A DNA stretch of 56,291 bases from Pseudomonas donghuensis (GCF_000259195.1 NZ_JH650758.1:79432-135722); one strand, 5' to 3'. Counted from the first letter of the stretch, positions 10,065 to 19,113 are shown. Translations and numbers: made by a program. The notes: generated by a model not told the origin, from the letters alone.

Positions 10065-10951
10065 AGCGTTTCAGTTTCTCCAAATTGATGTTGGTCCTGG
10101 GCCTGCTGTTCATCTACCTGCCGATGCTGATCCTGGTGATCTACTCGTTCAACGCCTCCAAGCTGGTGACGGTATGGGGCGGCTGGTCGGTGAAGTGGTA
10201 CGTCGGCCTGCTCGACAACACCCAGCTGATGGGTTCGGTGATGCGCTCGCTGGAGATCGCCTGCTACACCGCGATCGCCGCCGTGGCGCTGGGCACCCTG
10301 GCGGCCTTCGTGCTGACCCGGGTGACCCGCTTCAAGGGCCGTACCCTGTTCGGTGGCCTGGTTACCGCACCGTTGGTAATGCCCGAGGTGATTACCGGTC
10401 TGTCGCTGTTGCTGCTGTTCGTGGCCATGGCGCAGATGATCGGCTGGCCGCAGGAGCGTGGCATCGTCACCATCTGGATCGCCCACACCACCTTCTGCGC
10501 AGCCTATGTGGCGGTGGTGGTGTCGGCGCGCCTGCGTGAGCTGGACCTGTCGATCGAAGAAGCGGCGATGGACCTCGGTGCGCGGCCGTGGAAGGTATTC
10601 TTCCTGATCACCATCCCGATGATTGCACCGTCGCTGGCAGCCGGCGGGATGATGTCCTTTGCCCTGTCGCTGGATGACCTAGTACTGGCCAGCTTCGTCT
10701 CGGGCCCGGGTTCGACCACTTTGCCGATGGAAGTCTTCTCTGCCGTGCGTCTGGGCGTGAAGCCGGAAATCAACGCGGTGGCCAGCCTGATCCTGCTCAG
10801 CGTGTCGTTGGTGACTTTCATGGTCTGGTACTTCAGCCGCCAGGCCGAAGAGCGTCGCCGTCGGGCGATCCAGCAGGCGATCGAAGAAAGCGCTGCCGAC
10901 TCGTGGAAACAACCGGACGTGCGTCGCGCGCCGGCGCCGGTTTCAGCGTGA
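10061..10951 (+). CDS. spuH: Polyamine ABC transporter, permease
   Basis: 296-residue partner permease of the PotC/PotI type. The N-terminal membrane span is LMLVLGLLFIYLPMLILVIY, and the EAA loop reads IEEAAMDLGARPWKVFFLITIPM near 165-187. The C-terminal tail is unusually charged (EERRRRAIQQAIEES) and probably cytoplasmic. It is the last gene of the spu cluster; a REP pair follows its stop by 14 nt. The start ATG overlaps the spuG stop. Confidence 0.92.
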   Translation: MKRFSFSKLMLVLGLLFIYLPMLILVIYSFNASKLVTVWGGWSVKWYVGLLDNTQLMGSVMRSLEIACYTAIAAVALGTLAAFVLTRVTRFKGRTLFGGLVTAPLVMPEVITGLSLLLLFVAMAQMIGWPQERGIVTIWIAHTTFCAAYVAVVVSARLRELDLSIEEAAMDLGARPWKVFFLITIPMIAPSLAAGGMMSFALSLDDLVLASFVSGPGSTTLPMEVFSAVRLGVKPEINAVASLILLSVSLVTFMVWYFSRQAEERRRRAIQQAIEESAADSWKQPDVRRAPAPVSA

Positions 10952-10964
10952 TCTGACGGGCCTC

Positions 10965-11033
10965 ATCGCCGGCAAGCCGGCTCCCACAGGTTCTGTGTAC
11001 AGCAGCCCCTGTGGGAGCTGGCTTGCCAGCGAT
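10965..11033. repeat. REP pair (family 1)
   Basis: Inverted arms at 10965-10990 and 11008-11033 with two mismatches; the left arm carries GCCGG in place of GCTGG. It lies directly after the last spu gene and before a convergent gene remnant. Confidence 0.88.
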
Positions 11034-11048
11034 GGGGCCTTCGGGTTT

Positions 11049-11306
11049 TTACTCCGGCCAATGCCAGGCCGGCTCATCCAGCATCCCCTGACCGGCAACG
11101 CGGGTCTGCCCCAGCACCTTCTCCAGCACGATCGAATTGCAGGTCGCATCCTGTTCCAGCGCCACCACCAGGCGCCGTGCATGTGACACCACCCACACCT
11201 GACACTGCTCCGACACGCGGATGATCAAGCGCGCCAGCGCAGGCAGCAAGTGATTGATTGAGCGGTAGTTGGCGACAGCCAGGGTGGTCAGCATGGCAGC
11301 GTCCAT
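11049..11306 (-). pseudogene. Internally deleted remnant of an AAA/SMC-type ATPase gene
   Basis: The 85-codon frame starts like the RecF-type ATPases of Pseudomonas (MLTTLAVANYRSI), which normally continue with a Walker A loop of the GxNGxGKS kind. It then jumps straight to a C-terminal segment: LLPALARLIIRVSEQCQVWVVSHARRLVVALE, then CNSIVLEKVLGQT and a final LLDEP-like LDEPAWHWPE. The second part has the look of the post-Walker-B region (D-loop neighbour, switch histidine in VSHARR). About 250 residues, including Walker A and the signature, are missing at the join near codon 18. I see this as a pseudogene; a surviving tiny protein is possible but has no ATP site. Confidence 0.7.
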
Positions 11307-11438
11307 TCAGGCAAAGAGGGCAGTATCGCCGATTCCGCGTGTTGAACGAATTGTGTACGCCGACAAGCGATCAAGGGATCCCTGATCTACGCTAACACTC
11401 GCATTCCTAAATAGATCTGGCACGTGCAAGGAGCCTGC
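11307..11438. promoter_or_regulatory. Promoter region of triABC
   Basis: 132 bp with an inverted repeat GATCA (11369-11373) - N9 - TGATC (11383-11387) enclosing the palindrome AGGGATCCCT. The arrangement suits a regulator site just upstream of triA. No transcription factor gene is adjacent, and the binding protein is unknown. Confidence 0.4.
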
Positions 11439-12530
11439 ATGACGATGTCGCGTCCTTTATCGATCGTCTGCCTGGGGGGGTGGTTGGTGCTGACGGGGTG
11501 CGGTGAGCAAAAACCCGCTGAAGCCGAGCTGCCCAGAGTCGGTGTACAACGTGTTGAACCCAGTGATTTTGCGGCTTCCGTAACCCTGACCGGTGATGTC
11601 CAGGCGCGGGTGCAGACTGACCTTTCGTTTCGCGTGGGCGGCAAGATCGTTTCCCGCAGCGTCGATGTCGGTGATCACATCAAGGCCAACCAGGTCCTGG
11701 CCCGCCTTGACCCCAAGGACCTGCAGACCAGCGTCGACTCGGCCAAGGCCGAAGTCTTTGCCGAACAGGCACGCGTGACCCAGACTGCCGCCGCCTTTGT
11801 CCGCCAGCAGAAGCTGTTGCCCAAAGGCTATACCAGCCAAAGCGAGTACGACTCTGCCGAAGCTGCCTTGCGCAGCAGCCAGAGCGCCCTCAAGGCCGCT
11901 CAGGCGCAACTGGCCAACGCCCGTGAACAGCTGAGCTATACCGCGCTGGTGGCTGAGGCGGACGGGGTGATCACCGAGCGCCAGGCCGAAGTCGGCCAGG
12001 TGGTCCAGGCCACGGTGCCGATTTTCAGCCTGGCCCGCGATGGCGATCGTGACGCGGTGTTCAATGTCTATGAGTCGTTGCTGGTGGCGCCGCCGAGCGA
12101 GCATGCGATTACCGTGCGCCTGGTCGACAACCCGAAGATCCAGACCCTGGGTTATGTGCGCGAAATCACCCCGACGGTGTCGGCGCAAAGCGGTACGGTG
12201 CAGGTCAAGGTGGCCTTGAAAAACGTACCTGCGGGCATGGAACTGGGCTCGCCAGTCAGCGCCACTGCCGATGCCCAGGGCAGGCCGAGTATCGAACTGC
12301 CCTGGTCGGCGCTGACCAAGGACCTGCATGACCCGGCCGTGTGGGTGATCGGCGAGGGTCACAAAGTCAGCCTGCAGAAGGTCAAGGTCATCCGTTACCT
12401 CACCGGCAAGGTGGTGGTCGGCGAGGGCCTTAAAGGCGGCGAGACCGTGGTGGTGGCCGGTGGTCAATTGCTTAACCCGGGAATGCAGGTACAAGTGGCG
12501 CCGACGACCGACAGCGGGGTGGCGCAATGA
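11439..12530 (+). CDS. triA: RND efflux periplasmic adaptor lipoprotein, TriA-like
   Basis: 363-residue membrane-fusion protein. The N-terminus carries a lipoprotein signal with lipobox LTGC (VLTGCGEQ), so the protein is probably anchored in the inner membrane facing the periplasm. A biotinyl-lipoyl motif (LSFRVGGKIVSRSVDVGDHIKANQVLARLD) is followed by an alpha-helical hairpin (about 90-160) and beta-barrel parts. The start is the ATG at 11439, with AAGGAG 5 nt before; an ATG two codons later is possible. The stop overlaps the next adaptor gene by 4 nt. Two consecutive adaptors plus an RND pump of 1015 residues match the TriABC layout of P. aeruginosa, known for triclosan efflux with OpmH. 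Confidence 0.8.
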   Translation: MTMSRPLSIVCLGGWLVLTGCGEQKPAEAELPRVGVQRVEPSDFAASVTLTGDVQARVQTDLSFRVGGKIVSRSVDVGDHIKANQVLARLDPKDLQTSVDSAKAEVFAEQARVTQTAAAFVRQQKLLPKGYTSQSEYDSAEAALRSSQSALKAAQAQLANAREQLSYTALVAEADGVITERQAEVGQVVQATVPIFSLARDGDRDAVFNVYESLLVAPPSEHAITVRLVDNPKIQTLGYVREITPTVSAQSGTVQVKVALKNVPAGMELGSPVSATADAQGRPSIELPWSALTKDLHDPAVWVIGEGHKVSLQKVKVIRYLTGKVVVGEGLKGGETVVVAGGQLLNPGMQVQVAPTTDSGVAQ

Positions 12531-13597
12531 ACAGGCTGACGCTGACGTTGTGCAGTGCCCTGCTGCTGGCCGGCTGCGGGAAACCCGCCGAGGCGCCTGA
12601 ACCTGTGCGACCGGTGTTGTCGCTGGTGGTCGAGCCGCAGAGCCAGGCAAACCTTGGCCGCTTCGCCGGGAGCATTCAGGCCCGCTACGAAAGCACCCTG
12701 GGTTTTCGCGTGGGCGGGCGCATTGCCCGACGCTGGGTGGATGTCGGCAGTTCGGTAAAACCGGGCGACGTGCTCGCCAGCCTTGACCCCACCGACCAGC
12801 GCAACCAATTGCGCGCCGCCGAAGGCGACCTGGCCAAAGTGCAGGCACAGTGGATCAATGCCCAGGCCAACGCCCGCCGCCAGCAGCAGCTGTTCGACCG
12901 CGGCGTGGGCGCCCAGGCCCAGCTGGATATCGCCCAGACCGACCTGAAAACCACCGGTGCGTCCCTGGAACAGGCGCGTGCGGCAGTCGAGCAGGCCCGC
13001 GACCAGCTCGGCTACAGCGAGCTGAAAGCCGATCACGCCGCGGTGGTCACCAACTGGCAGGCCGAAGCCGGGCAAACCGTGAGCGCCGGGCAAGCAGTGG
13101 TGACCCTGGCCCGCCCGGACATCAAGGAAGCGGTCATCGACCTGCCCACCAGCCTGGCCGAGCAGGTCTCCGGCGAGCTGAAGTTCCTGGCCGCCTCGCA
13201 ACTGGACTCAAGCATCAGCACCACTGCCACCTTGCGAGAGCTGGAGCCCCAGGCCGATGCCGCCACCCGTACCCGGCGCGCGCGCCTGACCCTGGCCGAT
13301 ACGCCACTGGCATTCCACCTGGGCACGGCAATCAGCGTCACCCTGACTTCGGCGGTGTCGCCGCGCGTCGAACTACCGGCATCGGCATTACTGGAAAGCG
13401 AGGCCAAAACCCTGGTATGGATCGTCGATCCACAACAGAAAACTGTTTCTACTCGCGAGGTAAAGCTGCTTGAGCGGACCGCCAACAGCGTAGTACTGGC
13501 CTCTGGCGTGCAGGCCGGCGAGCGGGTGGTGACGGCAGGCGTGAACAGTCTCAAACCGGGCCAGAAGGTCATAGTCGACGAGGAAGACCCGCAATGA
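12527..13597 (+). CDS. triB: RND efflux periplasmic adaptor lipoprotein, TriB-like
   Basis: 356-residue second adaptor with its own lipobox LAGC (ALLLAGCGKPAE). The lipoyl-type motif is LGFRVGGRIARRWVDVGSSVKPGDVLASLD and a coiled-coil hairpin rich in Gln and Ala covers about 95-165. It is homologous to the preceding product but clearly diverged, so the pump probably uses a mixed adaptor ring, as described for TriA and TriB. The start overlaps triA and the stop overlaps triC, each by ATGA, giving stoichiometric translation. Confidence 0.8.
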   Translation: MNRLTLTLCSALLLAGCGKPAEAPEPVRPVLSLVVEPQSQANLGRFAGSIQARYESTLGFRVGGRIARRWVDVGSSVKPGDVLASLDPTDQRNQLRAAEGDLAKVQAQWINAQANARRQQQLFDRGVGAQAQLDIAQTDLKTTGASLEQARAAVEQARDQLGYSELKADHAAVVTNWQAEAGQTVSAGQAVVTLARPDIKEAVIDLPTSLAEQVSGELKFLAASQLDSSISTTATLRELEPQADAATRTRRARLTLADTPLAFHLGTAISVTLTSAVSPRVELPASALLESEAKTLVWIVDPQQKTVSTREVKLLERTANSVVLASGVQAGERVVTAGVNSLKPGQKVIVDEEDPQ

Positions 13598-16500
13598 AAG
13601 GAAGCTTCAACCTGTCGGAGTGGGCGCTGAAGCACCAATCCTTTGTCTGGTACCTGATGTTCGTCGGCTTGCTGATGGGCGTGTTTTCCTACATGAACCT
13701 GGGGCGTGAGGAAGACCCTTCGTTCACCATCAAGACCATGGTCATCCAGACCCGCTGGCCCGGTGCGACCCAGGATGAAACCCTGTACCAGGTCACCGAC
13801 CGTATCGAAAAGAAGCTCGAAGAGCTGGACTCCCTCGACTACGTGAAAAGCTATACCCGCCCGGGCGAGTCGACGGTGTACGTCAACCTGCGTGACACCA
13901 CCAAGGCGGCGGACATCCCGCAGATCTGGTACCAGGTGCGCAAGAAGATCCAGGACATCCGCGGCGAGTTTCCCCAGGGTATCCAGGGGCCGGGTTTCAA
14001 CGACGAGTTCGGTGACGTGTTCGGCTCGATCTATGCCTTTACCGCCGACGGCCTGACCATGCGCCAGTTGCGTGACTACGTCGAGCAGGTGCGCGCCGAA
14101 GTCCGCGAAGTGCCCAACCTGGGCAAGGTCGAGATGATCGGTACTCAGGACGAAGTGCTGTACCTGAATTTCTCCACGCGCAAGCTGGCCTCCTTCGGCA
14201 TCGACCAGCGCCAGGTCCTGCAGGCGCTGCAGAGCCAGAACGCGGTGACCCCGGCCGGGGTGATTGAAGCCGGGCCAGAGCGCATCTCGGTGCGCACCAC
14301 CGGCCAGTTCGCCTCCGAGAAAGACCTGGAGACGGTCAACCTGCGCATCAACGATCGTTTCTTCCGCCTGGCCGACATCGCCGATATCCAGCGCGGTTAT
14401 GTCGACCCGCCGACCTCGATGTTTCGCTACAACGGCCAGACCGCCATCGGCCTGGCCATCGGCATGAAGGCCGGTGGCAATATCCAGGCGTTCGGTGCCG
14501 ACCTGCACAAGAAGATGGACAGTGTGATCGCCGAGTTGCCGGTGGGCGTGGGCGTGCACACCGTGTCGGACCAGGCGGTGGTGGTCGAGGAAGCGGTTGG
14601 CGGCTTTACCAGCGCGCTGTTCGAGGCGGTGGTCATCGTCCTGGTGGTGAGCTTCGTCAGCCTTGGGGTGCGTGCCGGGCTGGTGGTGGCCTGCTCGATT
14701 CCGCTGGTGCTGGCCATGGTGTTCATCTTCATGGAGTACAGCGGCATCACCATGCAGCGGATCTCCCTGGGCGCCCTGATCATTGCCCTGGGCTTGCTGG
14801 TGGACGATGCGATGATCACCGTCGAGGTGATGGTCACGCGCCTGGAAAAGGGCGAGAGCAAGGAGCAGGCGGCGACTTTCGCCTACACCTCGACGGCCTT
14901 CCCGATGCTCACCGGGACCCTGGTGACGGTGGCCGGTTTCGTGCCCATCGGGCTCAACGCCAGCTCGGCGGGGGAGTACACCTACACGCTGTTTGCGGTG
15001 ATCGCCGCGGCGCTGCTGGTGTCGTGGGTGGTGGCGGTACTGTTTGCCCCGGTGCTCGGCGTGCATATTCTCAGCACCAAGGTCAAACCGCACGACGAAG
15101 AGCCGGGGCGCATCGGCAAGGCTTTCGGCAACAGCCTGCTCTGGTGCATGCGTCATCGCTGGCTGACCATCATCGGCACCGTGTTGCTGTTCGTGCTGGC
15201 GGTGTTCTGCATGCGTTTCGTGCAGAACCAGTTCTTCCCGTCCTCGGACCGCCCGGAAATCCTCGTCGACCTCAACCTGCCGCAGAACGCCTCGATCGAG
15301 GAAACCCGCAAGGCGGTGGACCGCCTCGAAGCGACGCTCAAGGGCGACCCGGACATCGTGCGCTGGAGCACCTACATCGGCCAGGGTGCGATCCGCTTCT
15401 ACCTGCCCCTGGACCAGCAACTGCAGAACCCGTACTACGCCCAACTGGTGATCGTCAGCAAGGGCCTGGCGTCGCGCGAGGTATTGATGGCGCGTCTGCA
15501 GAAGCGCCTGCGCGAAGACTTCGTCGGCATCGGCAGCAACGTTCAGTCCCTGGAAATGGGCCCGCCGGTAGGGCGGCCGATCCAGTACCGGGTCAGCGGC
15601 AAGGACATCGACCAGGTGCGCAAACATGCCATTGCCCTGGCCTCGCTGCTCGACAGCAACGAACACATTGGCGAGATGATTTACGACTGGAATGAGCCGG
15701 GCAAGGTGCTGCGGGTCGAGATCGCCCAGGACAAGGCGCGCCAGCTCGGGTTGTCGTCCGAAGACGTGGCCAATGTGATGAACAGCATCGTCAGCGGCGC
15801 GCCGGTGACTGAGGTCAACGACAACATCTACCTGATCGACGTCATCGCCCGCGCCGAAGACAGCGAGCGTGGCACGCCGCAGACCCTGCAGAACCTGCAG
15901 ATCGTCACCCCCAACGGCACCTCGATCCCGCTGCTGGCCTTCGCCACCGTGCGCTACGAGCTGGAGCAGCCGCTGGTATGGCGCCGTGACCGCAAGCCGA
16001 CCATCACCATCAAGGCTTCGGTACGCGGCGACATCCAGCCCACCGACCTGGTGGCCGAGCTCAAGCCGCAGATCGACGACTTCGCCAGCAAGCTGCCAGT
16101 GGGTTACGGCGTGGCCACCGGCGGCACCGTGGAAGAAAGCGGCAAGGCCCAGGGGCCGATCGCCAAGGTGGTGCCGCTGATGCTGTTCATGATGGGCACC
16201 TTCCTGATGATCCAGTTGCACAGTGTGCAGAAGCTGTTCCTGGTCGCCAGCGTGGCGCCGCTGGGGCTGATCGGCGTGGTCCTGGCGCTGGTGCCGACCG
16301 GCACGCCGATGGGCTTTGTGGCGATTCTGGGGATCCTCGCGCTGATCGGCATCATCATCCGCAACTCGGTGATCCTGGTGACTCAGATCGATGAATACGA
16401 AGCCCAGGGCTATTCACCCTGGGACGCGGTGCTGGAGGCGACCAACCACAGGCGCCGGCCGATCCTGCTGACGGCGGCAGCGGCGAGCCTGGGCATGATC

Positions 16501-16641
16501 CCGATCGCCCGCGAAGTGTTCTGGGGGCCGATGGCCTACGCAATGATTGGCGGGATCATCGTCGCCACCTTGCTGACCCTGCTGTTTCTGCCGGCACTGT
16601 ATGTGGCCTGGTACAAGATCCGCGAGCCGCAGCACCATTGA
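13594..16641 (+). CDS. triC: RND multidrug efflux transporter, TriC-like
   Basis: 1015 residues, full length for an RND pump with 12 membrane segments and two large periplasmic loops. It begins with the usual N-terminal segment (ALKHQSFVWYLMFVGLLMGVF). The proton-relay aspartates are in LGLLVDDAMITVEVM near residue 405, in TM4. It has the shorter TriC/heavy-metal-like style rather than the AcrB length of about 1040-1050. It would expel hydrophobic compounds from the inner membrane or periplasm through TriA/TriB and an outer-membrane channel. No channel gene follows, matching TriABC, which borrows OpmH. Substrates cannot be read from sequence. Confidence 0.85.
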   Translation: MKGSFNLSEWALKHQSFVWYLMFVGLLMGVFSYMNLGREEDPSFTIKTMVIQTRWPGATQDETLYQVTDRIEKKLEELDSLDYVKSYTRPGESTVYVNLRDTTKAADIPQIWYQVRKKIQDIRGEFPQGIQGPGFNDEFGDVFGSIYAFTADGLTMRQLRDYVEQVRAEVREVPNLGKVEMIGTQDEVLYLNFSTRKLASFGIDQRQVLQALQSQNAVTPAGVIEAGPERISVRTTGQFASEKDLETVNLRINDRFFRLADIADIQRGYVDPPTSMFRYNGQTAIGLAIGMKAGGNIQAFGADLHKKMDSVIAELPVGVGVHTVSDQAVVVEEAVGGFTSALFEAVVIVLVVSFVSLGVRAGLVVACSIPLVLAMVFIFMEYSGITMQRISLGALIIALGLLVDDAMITVEVMVTRLEKGESKEQAATFAYTSTAFPMLTGTLVTVAGFVPIGLNASSAGEYTYTLFAVIAAALLVSWVVAVLFAPVLGVHILSTKVKPHDEEPGRIGKAFGNSLLWCMRHRWLTIIGTVLLFVLAVFCMRFVQNQFFPSSDRPEILVDLNLPQNASIEETRKAVDRLEATLKGDPDIVRWSTYIGQGAIRFYLPLDQQLQNPYYAQLVIVSKGLASREVLMARLQKRLREDFVGIGSNVQSLEMGPPVGRPIQYRVSGKDIDQVRKHAIALASLLDSNEHIGEMIYDWNEPGKVLRVEIAQDKARQLGLSSEDVANVMNSIVSGAPVTEVNDNIYLIDVIARAEDSERGTPQTLQNLQIVTPNGTSIPLLAFATVRYELEQPLVWRRDRKPTITIKASVRGDIQPTDLVAELKPQIDDFASKLPVGYGVATGGTVEESGKAQGPIAKVVPLMLFMMGTFLMIQLHSVQKLFLVASVAPLGLIGVVLALVPTGTPMGFVAILGILALIGIIIRNSVILVTQIDEYEAQGYSPWDAVLEATNHRRRPILLTAAAASLGMIPIAREVFWGPMAYAMIGGIIVATLLTLLFLPALYVAWYKIREPQHH

Positions 16642-16648
16642 CTACGCC

Positions 16649-16717
16649 ATCGCTGGCAAGCCAGCTCCCACAGGGTCCGGTGCATGCAGAACCTGTGGGA
16701 GCTGGCTTGCCAGCGAT
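16649..16717. repeat. REP pair (family 1), left flank of RAYT
   Basis: 69 nt with perfect 26-nt arms (16649-16674 and 16692-16717). It differs from the right-flank copy at 17278-17346 at a single base, including the spacer, which is not conserved in the other REP pairs of this window. Confidence 0.92.
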
Positions 16718-16807
16718 GCGATGCATCAGAAACATCCGGTCTGATAGACACCCCACTTTGCCTTTCTTGTGCAGCTACCTTGAAGGTTCATCTTCAAGGA
16801 GCGCGAC

Positions 16808-17263
16808 ATGGAACGTCCATCCACTCATCGACTACGACGGGGGCGCGTGTCTGAGCCCGGCAGGTTGTATCTGTTGACCAGTGTGATCGAAAACCGCACG
16901 CCCATCTTCGAAGATATCTGGCTGGCCAGATTGATCATTGCCCAGTTTCGTCAGGCCGAGGAAGAACAGTCGGCCAGATCATTGGCGTGGGTGGTGATGC
17001 CTGATCATTTTCACTGGCTGATCGAGTTGCATCAGGTGACGCTGAAAACCCTGATGCGCCGACTCAAATCTCGAACTACGTGTGCGGTGAACAAGGCCTG
17101 CAATCGCCATGGGCGGCTATGGCAGCAAGGGTTTCATGACCGGGCGTTACGTCGTGAGGAGGATATTCGCGCGGTTGCCCGTTACATCGTTGCCAATCCA
17201 TTACGAGCGGGCTTGGTACACCACATTGGTGACTATCCTCATTGGGATGCCGAATGGCTTTGA
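16808..17263 (+). CDS. REP-associated tyrosine transposase (RAYT, IS200/Y1 relative)
   Basis: 151 residues, the normal size for this family. The HUH metal-binding pair is in PDHFHW (H67, H69). The candidate nucleophile is Y126 in ARYIVANPLRAGL, and the family motif LWQQGFHDRAL sits at about 104-113. All expected catalytic residues are present, so the protein may be active. The ATG has AAGGAG 7 nt upstream. RAYTs nick and join single-stranded REP DNA and are thought to spread REPs rather than move themselves often. It stands alone between the triABC operon and a convergent ABC-permease gene. Confidence 0.93.
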   Translation: MERPSTHRLRRGRVSEPGRLYLLTSVIENRTPIFEDIWLARLIIAQFRQAEEEQSARSLAWVVMPDHFHWLIELHQVTLKTLMRRLKSRTTCAVNKACNRHGRLWQQGFHDRALRREEDIRAVARYIVANPLRAGLVHHIGDYPHWDAEWL

Positions 17264-17277
17264 CCCGTGTAATGGCC

Positions 17278-17346
17278 ATCGCTGGCAAGCCAGCTCCCAC
17301 AGGGTCCGGTGCATGCAGACCCTGTGGGAGCTGGCTTGCCAGCGAT
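17278..17346. repeat. REP pair (family 1), right flank of RAYT
   Basis: Perfect 27-nt arms (17278-17304 and 17320-17346). It ends 4 nt before the stop codon of the convergent metI-like gene. It is the near-identical twin of the pair at 16649-16717. Confidence 0.92.
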
Positions 17347-17350
17347 GAAT

Positions 17351-17995
17351 TCAGCGTTTGTTCAAGCCCTTCGCCAACCGATCCCCGCCCAGCTGAATCA
17401 GCGCCACTAACACTACCAGCATGACGATCACCGTCAGCATGATCTGGCTGTCGAAGCGCTGGTAGCCATAGCGGTAGGCAATGTCGCCCAGGCCCCCGGC
17501 ACCAATGGCGCCAGCCATGGCCGAGGAGTTGATCATGGTCACCAAAGTGATGGTAAAGCCGCCGACAATACCCGGCAGGGCTTCTGGCAGCAGCACATGC
17601 CAGACGATGCGCCAGCGCCGGCAACCCATGGCCTGGGCCGCTTCGATCAGGCCATGGTCGACCTCGCGCAGGCTGACTTCGGCGATGCGGGCAAAGAACG
17701 GCGTGGCGGCAATGGTCAGCGGCACTACCGCCGCCCAGACACCATAGGTGGTGCCGACGATCAAACGGGTGAAGGGGATCAGCGCCACCATCAGAATCAG
17801 GAACGGAATCGAACGGAACAGGTTGACGAAGGCGCCGAGCACCCGGTTCAGGGTGGGCGCTTCGAAGATCCCGCCCTTGCCGCTGGTGACCAGGATCACC
17901 GCCAGCGGTACACCGGCGAGCAGGGCAATCAGCGACGAGACGCCAACCATCAGCAGGGTGTCGAGCACACCCTGGAGCAAGCGATCAAACCACAT
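17351..17995 (-). CDS. metI: MetI-type ABC transporter permease
   Basis: 214-residue permease of the D-methionine (MetI) type with five or so membrane segments. The start ATG at 17995 lies inside the end of metN (11-nt overlap); a longer in-frame extension has no permease character. The EAA-type loop is visible in [29 protein letters not shown] near 115-143. With MetN and the binding protein it would import methionine or a related organosulfur ligand. The neighbouring monooxygenases suggest the true ligand may be another sulfur compound (inference). Confidence 0.87.
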   Translation of the reverse strand: MWFDRLLQGVLDTLLMVGVSSLIALLAGVPLAVILVTSGKGGIFEAPTLNRVLGAFVNLFRSIPFLILMVALIPFTRLIVGTTYGVWAAVVPLTIAATPFFARIAEVSLREVDHGLIEAAQAMGCRRWRIVWHVLLPEALPGIVGGFTITLVTMINSSAMAGAIGAGGLGDIAYRYGYQRFDSQIMLTVIVMLVVLVALIQLGGDRLAKGLNKR

Positions 17996-19112
17996 AACCC
18001 AGTACCTCCACCTGTGCAGCCCATTGCCGGGCGCGCTCAATCACGTGCGCGTGGCTGTGCGGCGAGTCGGCCACCGACACCACAAGTTGCCCCAGAGCAC
18101 GGCCCTGGATCGGTTCGATGCCACCTTGCAACAGGCTGACCCGGCCGCCCAACAAGTTGAACAACGCAGAAAGCTCCGGCGCCTGCCGGTCCTTGCCGCT
18201 GACCCGCACACTCAACACCAGTGCAGCCTCCGGGCCAGGCGGTTGTGCCTGCAAGCGTGCTTGCAGGGCCGCCGGCAGGGCAGGTTGCAACGGTGCCAGC
18301 AAGGTTTTGCTGACTTCATGCTGCGGGTCGCCAAACACTTGCCAGACCGCGCCCTGCTCAACGATGCGCCCGCGCTCGAGCACTACCACCCGGTGGCAGA
18401 TATCGCGGATCACTGCCATCTCGTGGGTGATCAGCACGATGGTCAGGCCCAGGCGCCGGTTGATGTCGCGCAACAGGCCGAGGATCGATTCGGTGGTTTC
18501 CGGGTCGAGCGCCGAGGTGGCTTCGTCGCACAGCAGAATCTGCGGGTCATGCACCAGTGCCCGGGCAATGCCGACGCGCTGCTTCTGCCCGCCCGACAAC
18601 TGCGCCGGGTAAACCTGGTGTTTGTCCTGCAGCCCGACCAGCTCCAGCAACTCGGCGACCTTGCGCTGGCGCTGGGCCTTGGGCACACCAGCAACCTTGA
18701 GCGGCAACTCGACGTTTTGCCAGACGGTCTTGGCCGACATCAGGTTGAAGTGCTGGAAGATCATGCCGATGCGTCGACGCAGGCGCACCAGGCGGTCTTC
18801 GTCGTACTCGCCGATGTCCACCTGGTCGATCAGCACCCGGCCATGGCTCGGGTGCTCCAGGCGGTTGATGGTACGGATCAGCGACGACTTGCCGGCACCG
18901 CTACGGCCGATGATGCCGAAGATCTCACCGTGCTGGATATTCAGGTCGATACCGTCCAGCGCCGGGGTTTGCTGGCCGGGGTAGGTCTTGCCCAGGCCGA
19001 TGAAACGCACATGGGCGTTACCCAGTTCCGGGTGCAAAGCCCGTTGCTGAGCCTGCTGCAGGGGCGCGAACGGCTGTTGCTCCTGCGCCACGCGGGCGCT
19101 GACTGCGCTCAT
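17985..19112 (-). CDS. metN: MetN-type ABC transporter ATP-binding protein
   Basis: 375 residues. After a roughly 30-residue N-terminal extension comes the ATPase core: Walker [10 protein letters not shown], signature [15 protein letters not shown], Walker B ILLCDEA and H-loop VLITHEMAV. The last 75 or so residues look like the regulatory NIL domain that binds methionine in MetN and inhibits transport (ALVLSVRV, then [13 protein letters not shown]). The start is the ATG at 19112, one base from the stop of the upstream binding-protein gene; in-frame codons further upstream lie within that gene. Confidence 0.9.
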   Translation of the reverse strand: MSAVSARVAQEQQPFAPLQQAQQRALHPELGNAHVRFIGLGKTYPGQQTPALDGIDLNIQHGEIFGIIGRSGAGKSSLIRTINRLEHPSHGRVLIDQVDIGEYDEDRLVRLRRRIGMIFQHFNLMSAKTVWQNVELPLKVAGVPKAQRQRKVAELLELVGLQDKHQVYPAQLSGGQKQRVGIARALVHDPQILLCDEATSALDPETTESILGLLRDINRRLGLTIVLITHEMAVIRDICHRVVVLERGRIVEQGAVWQVFGDPQHEVSKTLLAPLQPALPAALQARLQAQPPGPEAALVLSVRVSGKDRQAPELSALFNLLGGRVSLLQGGIEPIQGRALGQLVVSVADSPHSHAHVIERARQWAAQVEVLGYVV

Positions 19113-19113
19113 C

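Larger units (their letters stand above)
16649..17346 (+). mobile_element. RAYT gene with flanking REP pairs (REPtron-like unit)
   Basis: A Y1-type transposase gene is bracketed by two REP pairs that match at 68 of 69 bases. This is the organisation described for REP-associated tyrosine transposases in Pseudomonas, in which the protein recognises the REP hairpins. Direct target duplications are not seen and would not be expected for this family. Confidence 0.85.

Noticed and set aside
13033..16221. 1062-codon open frame on the minus strand opposite triB/triC
   Set aside because: It mirrors the codon pattern of the real RND gene (GC-rich third positions), is rich in His, Gln, Asp and Arg, and has no domain or ribosome site; a shadow frame.
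16649..17346. Two near-identical repeats considered as a CRISPR or as IS terminal repeats
   Set aside because: Only two copies 560 bp apart, each an internal inverted repeat of REP type; no spacer array, no cas genes and no IS ends.
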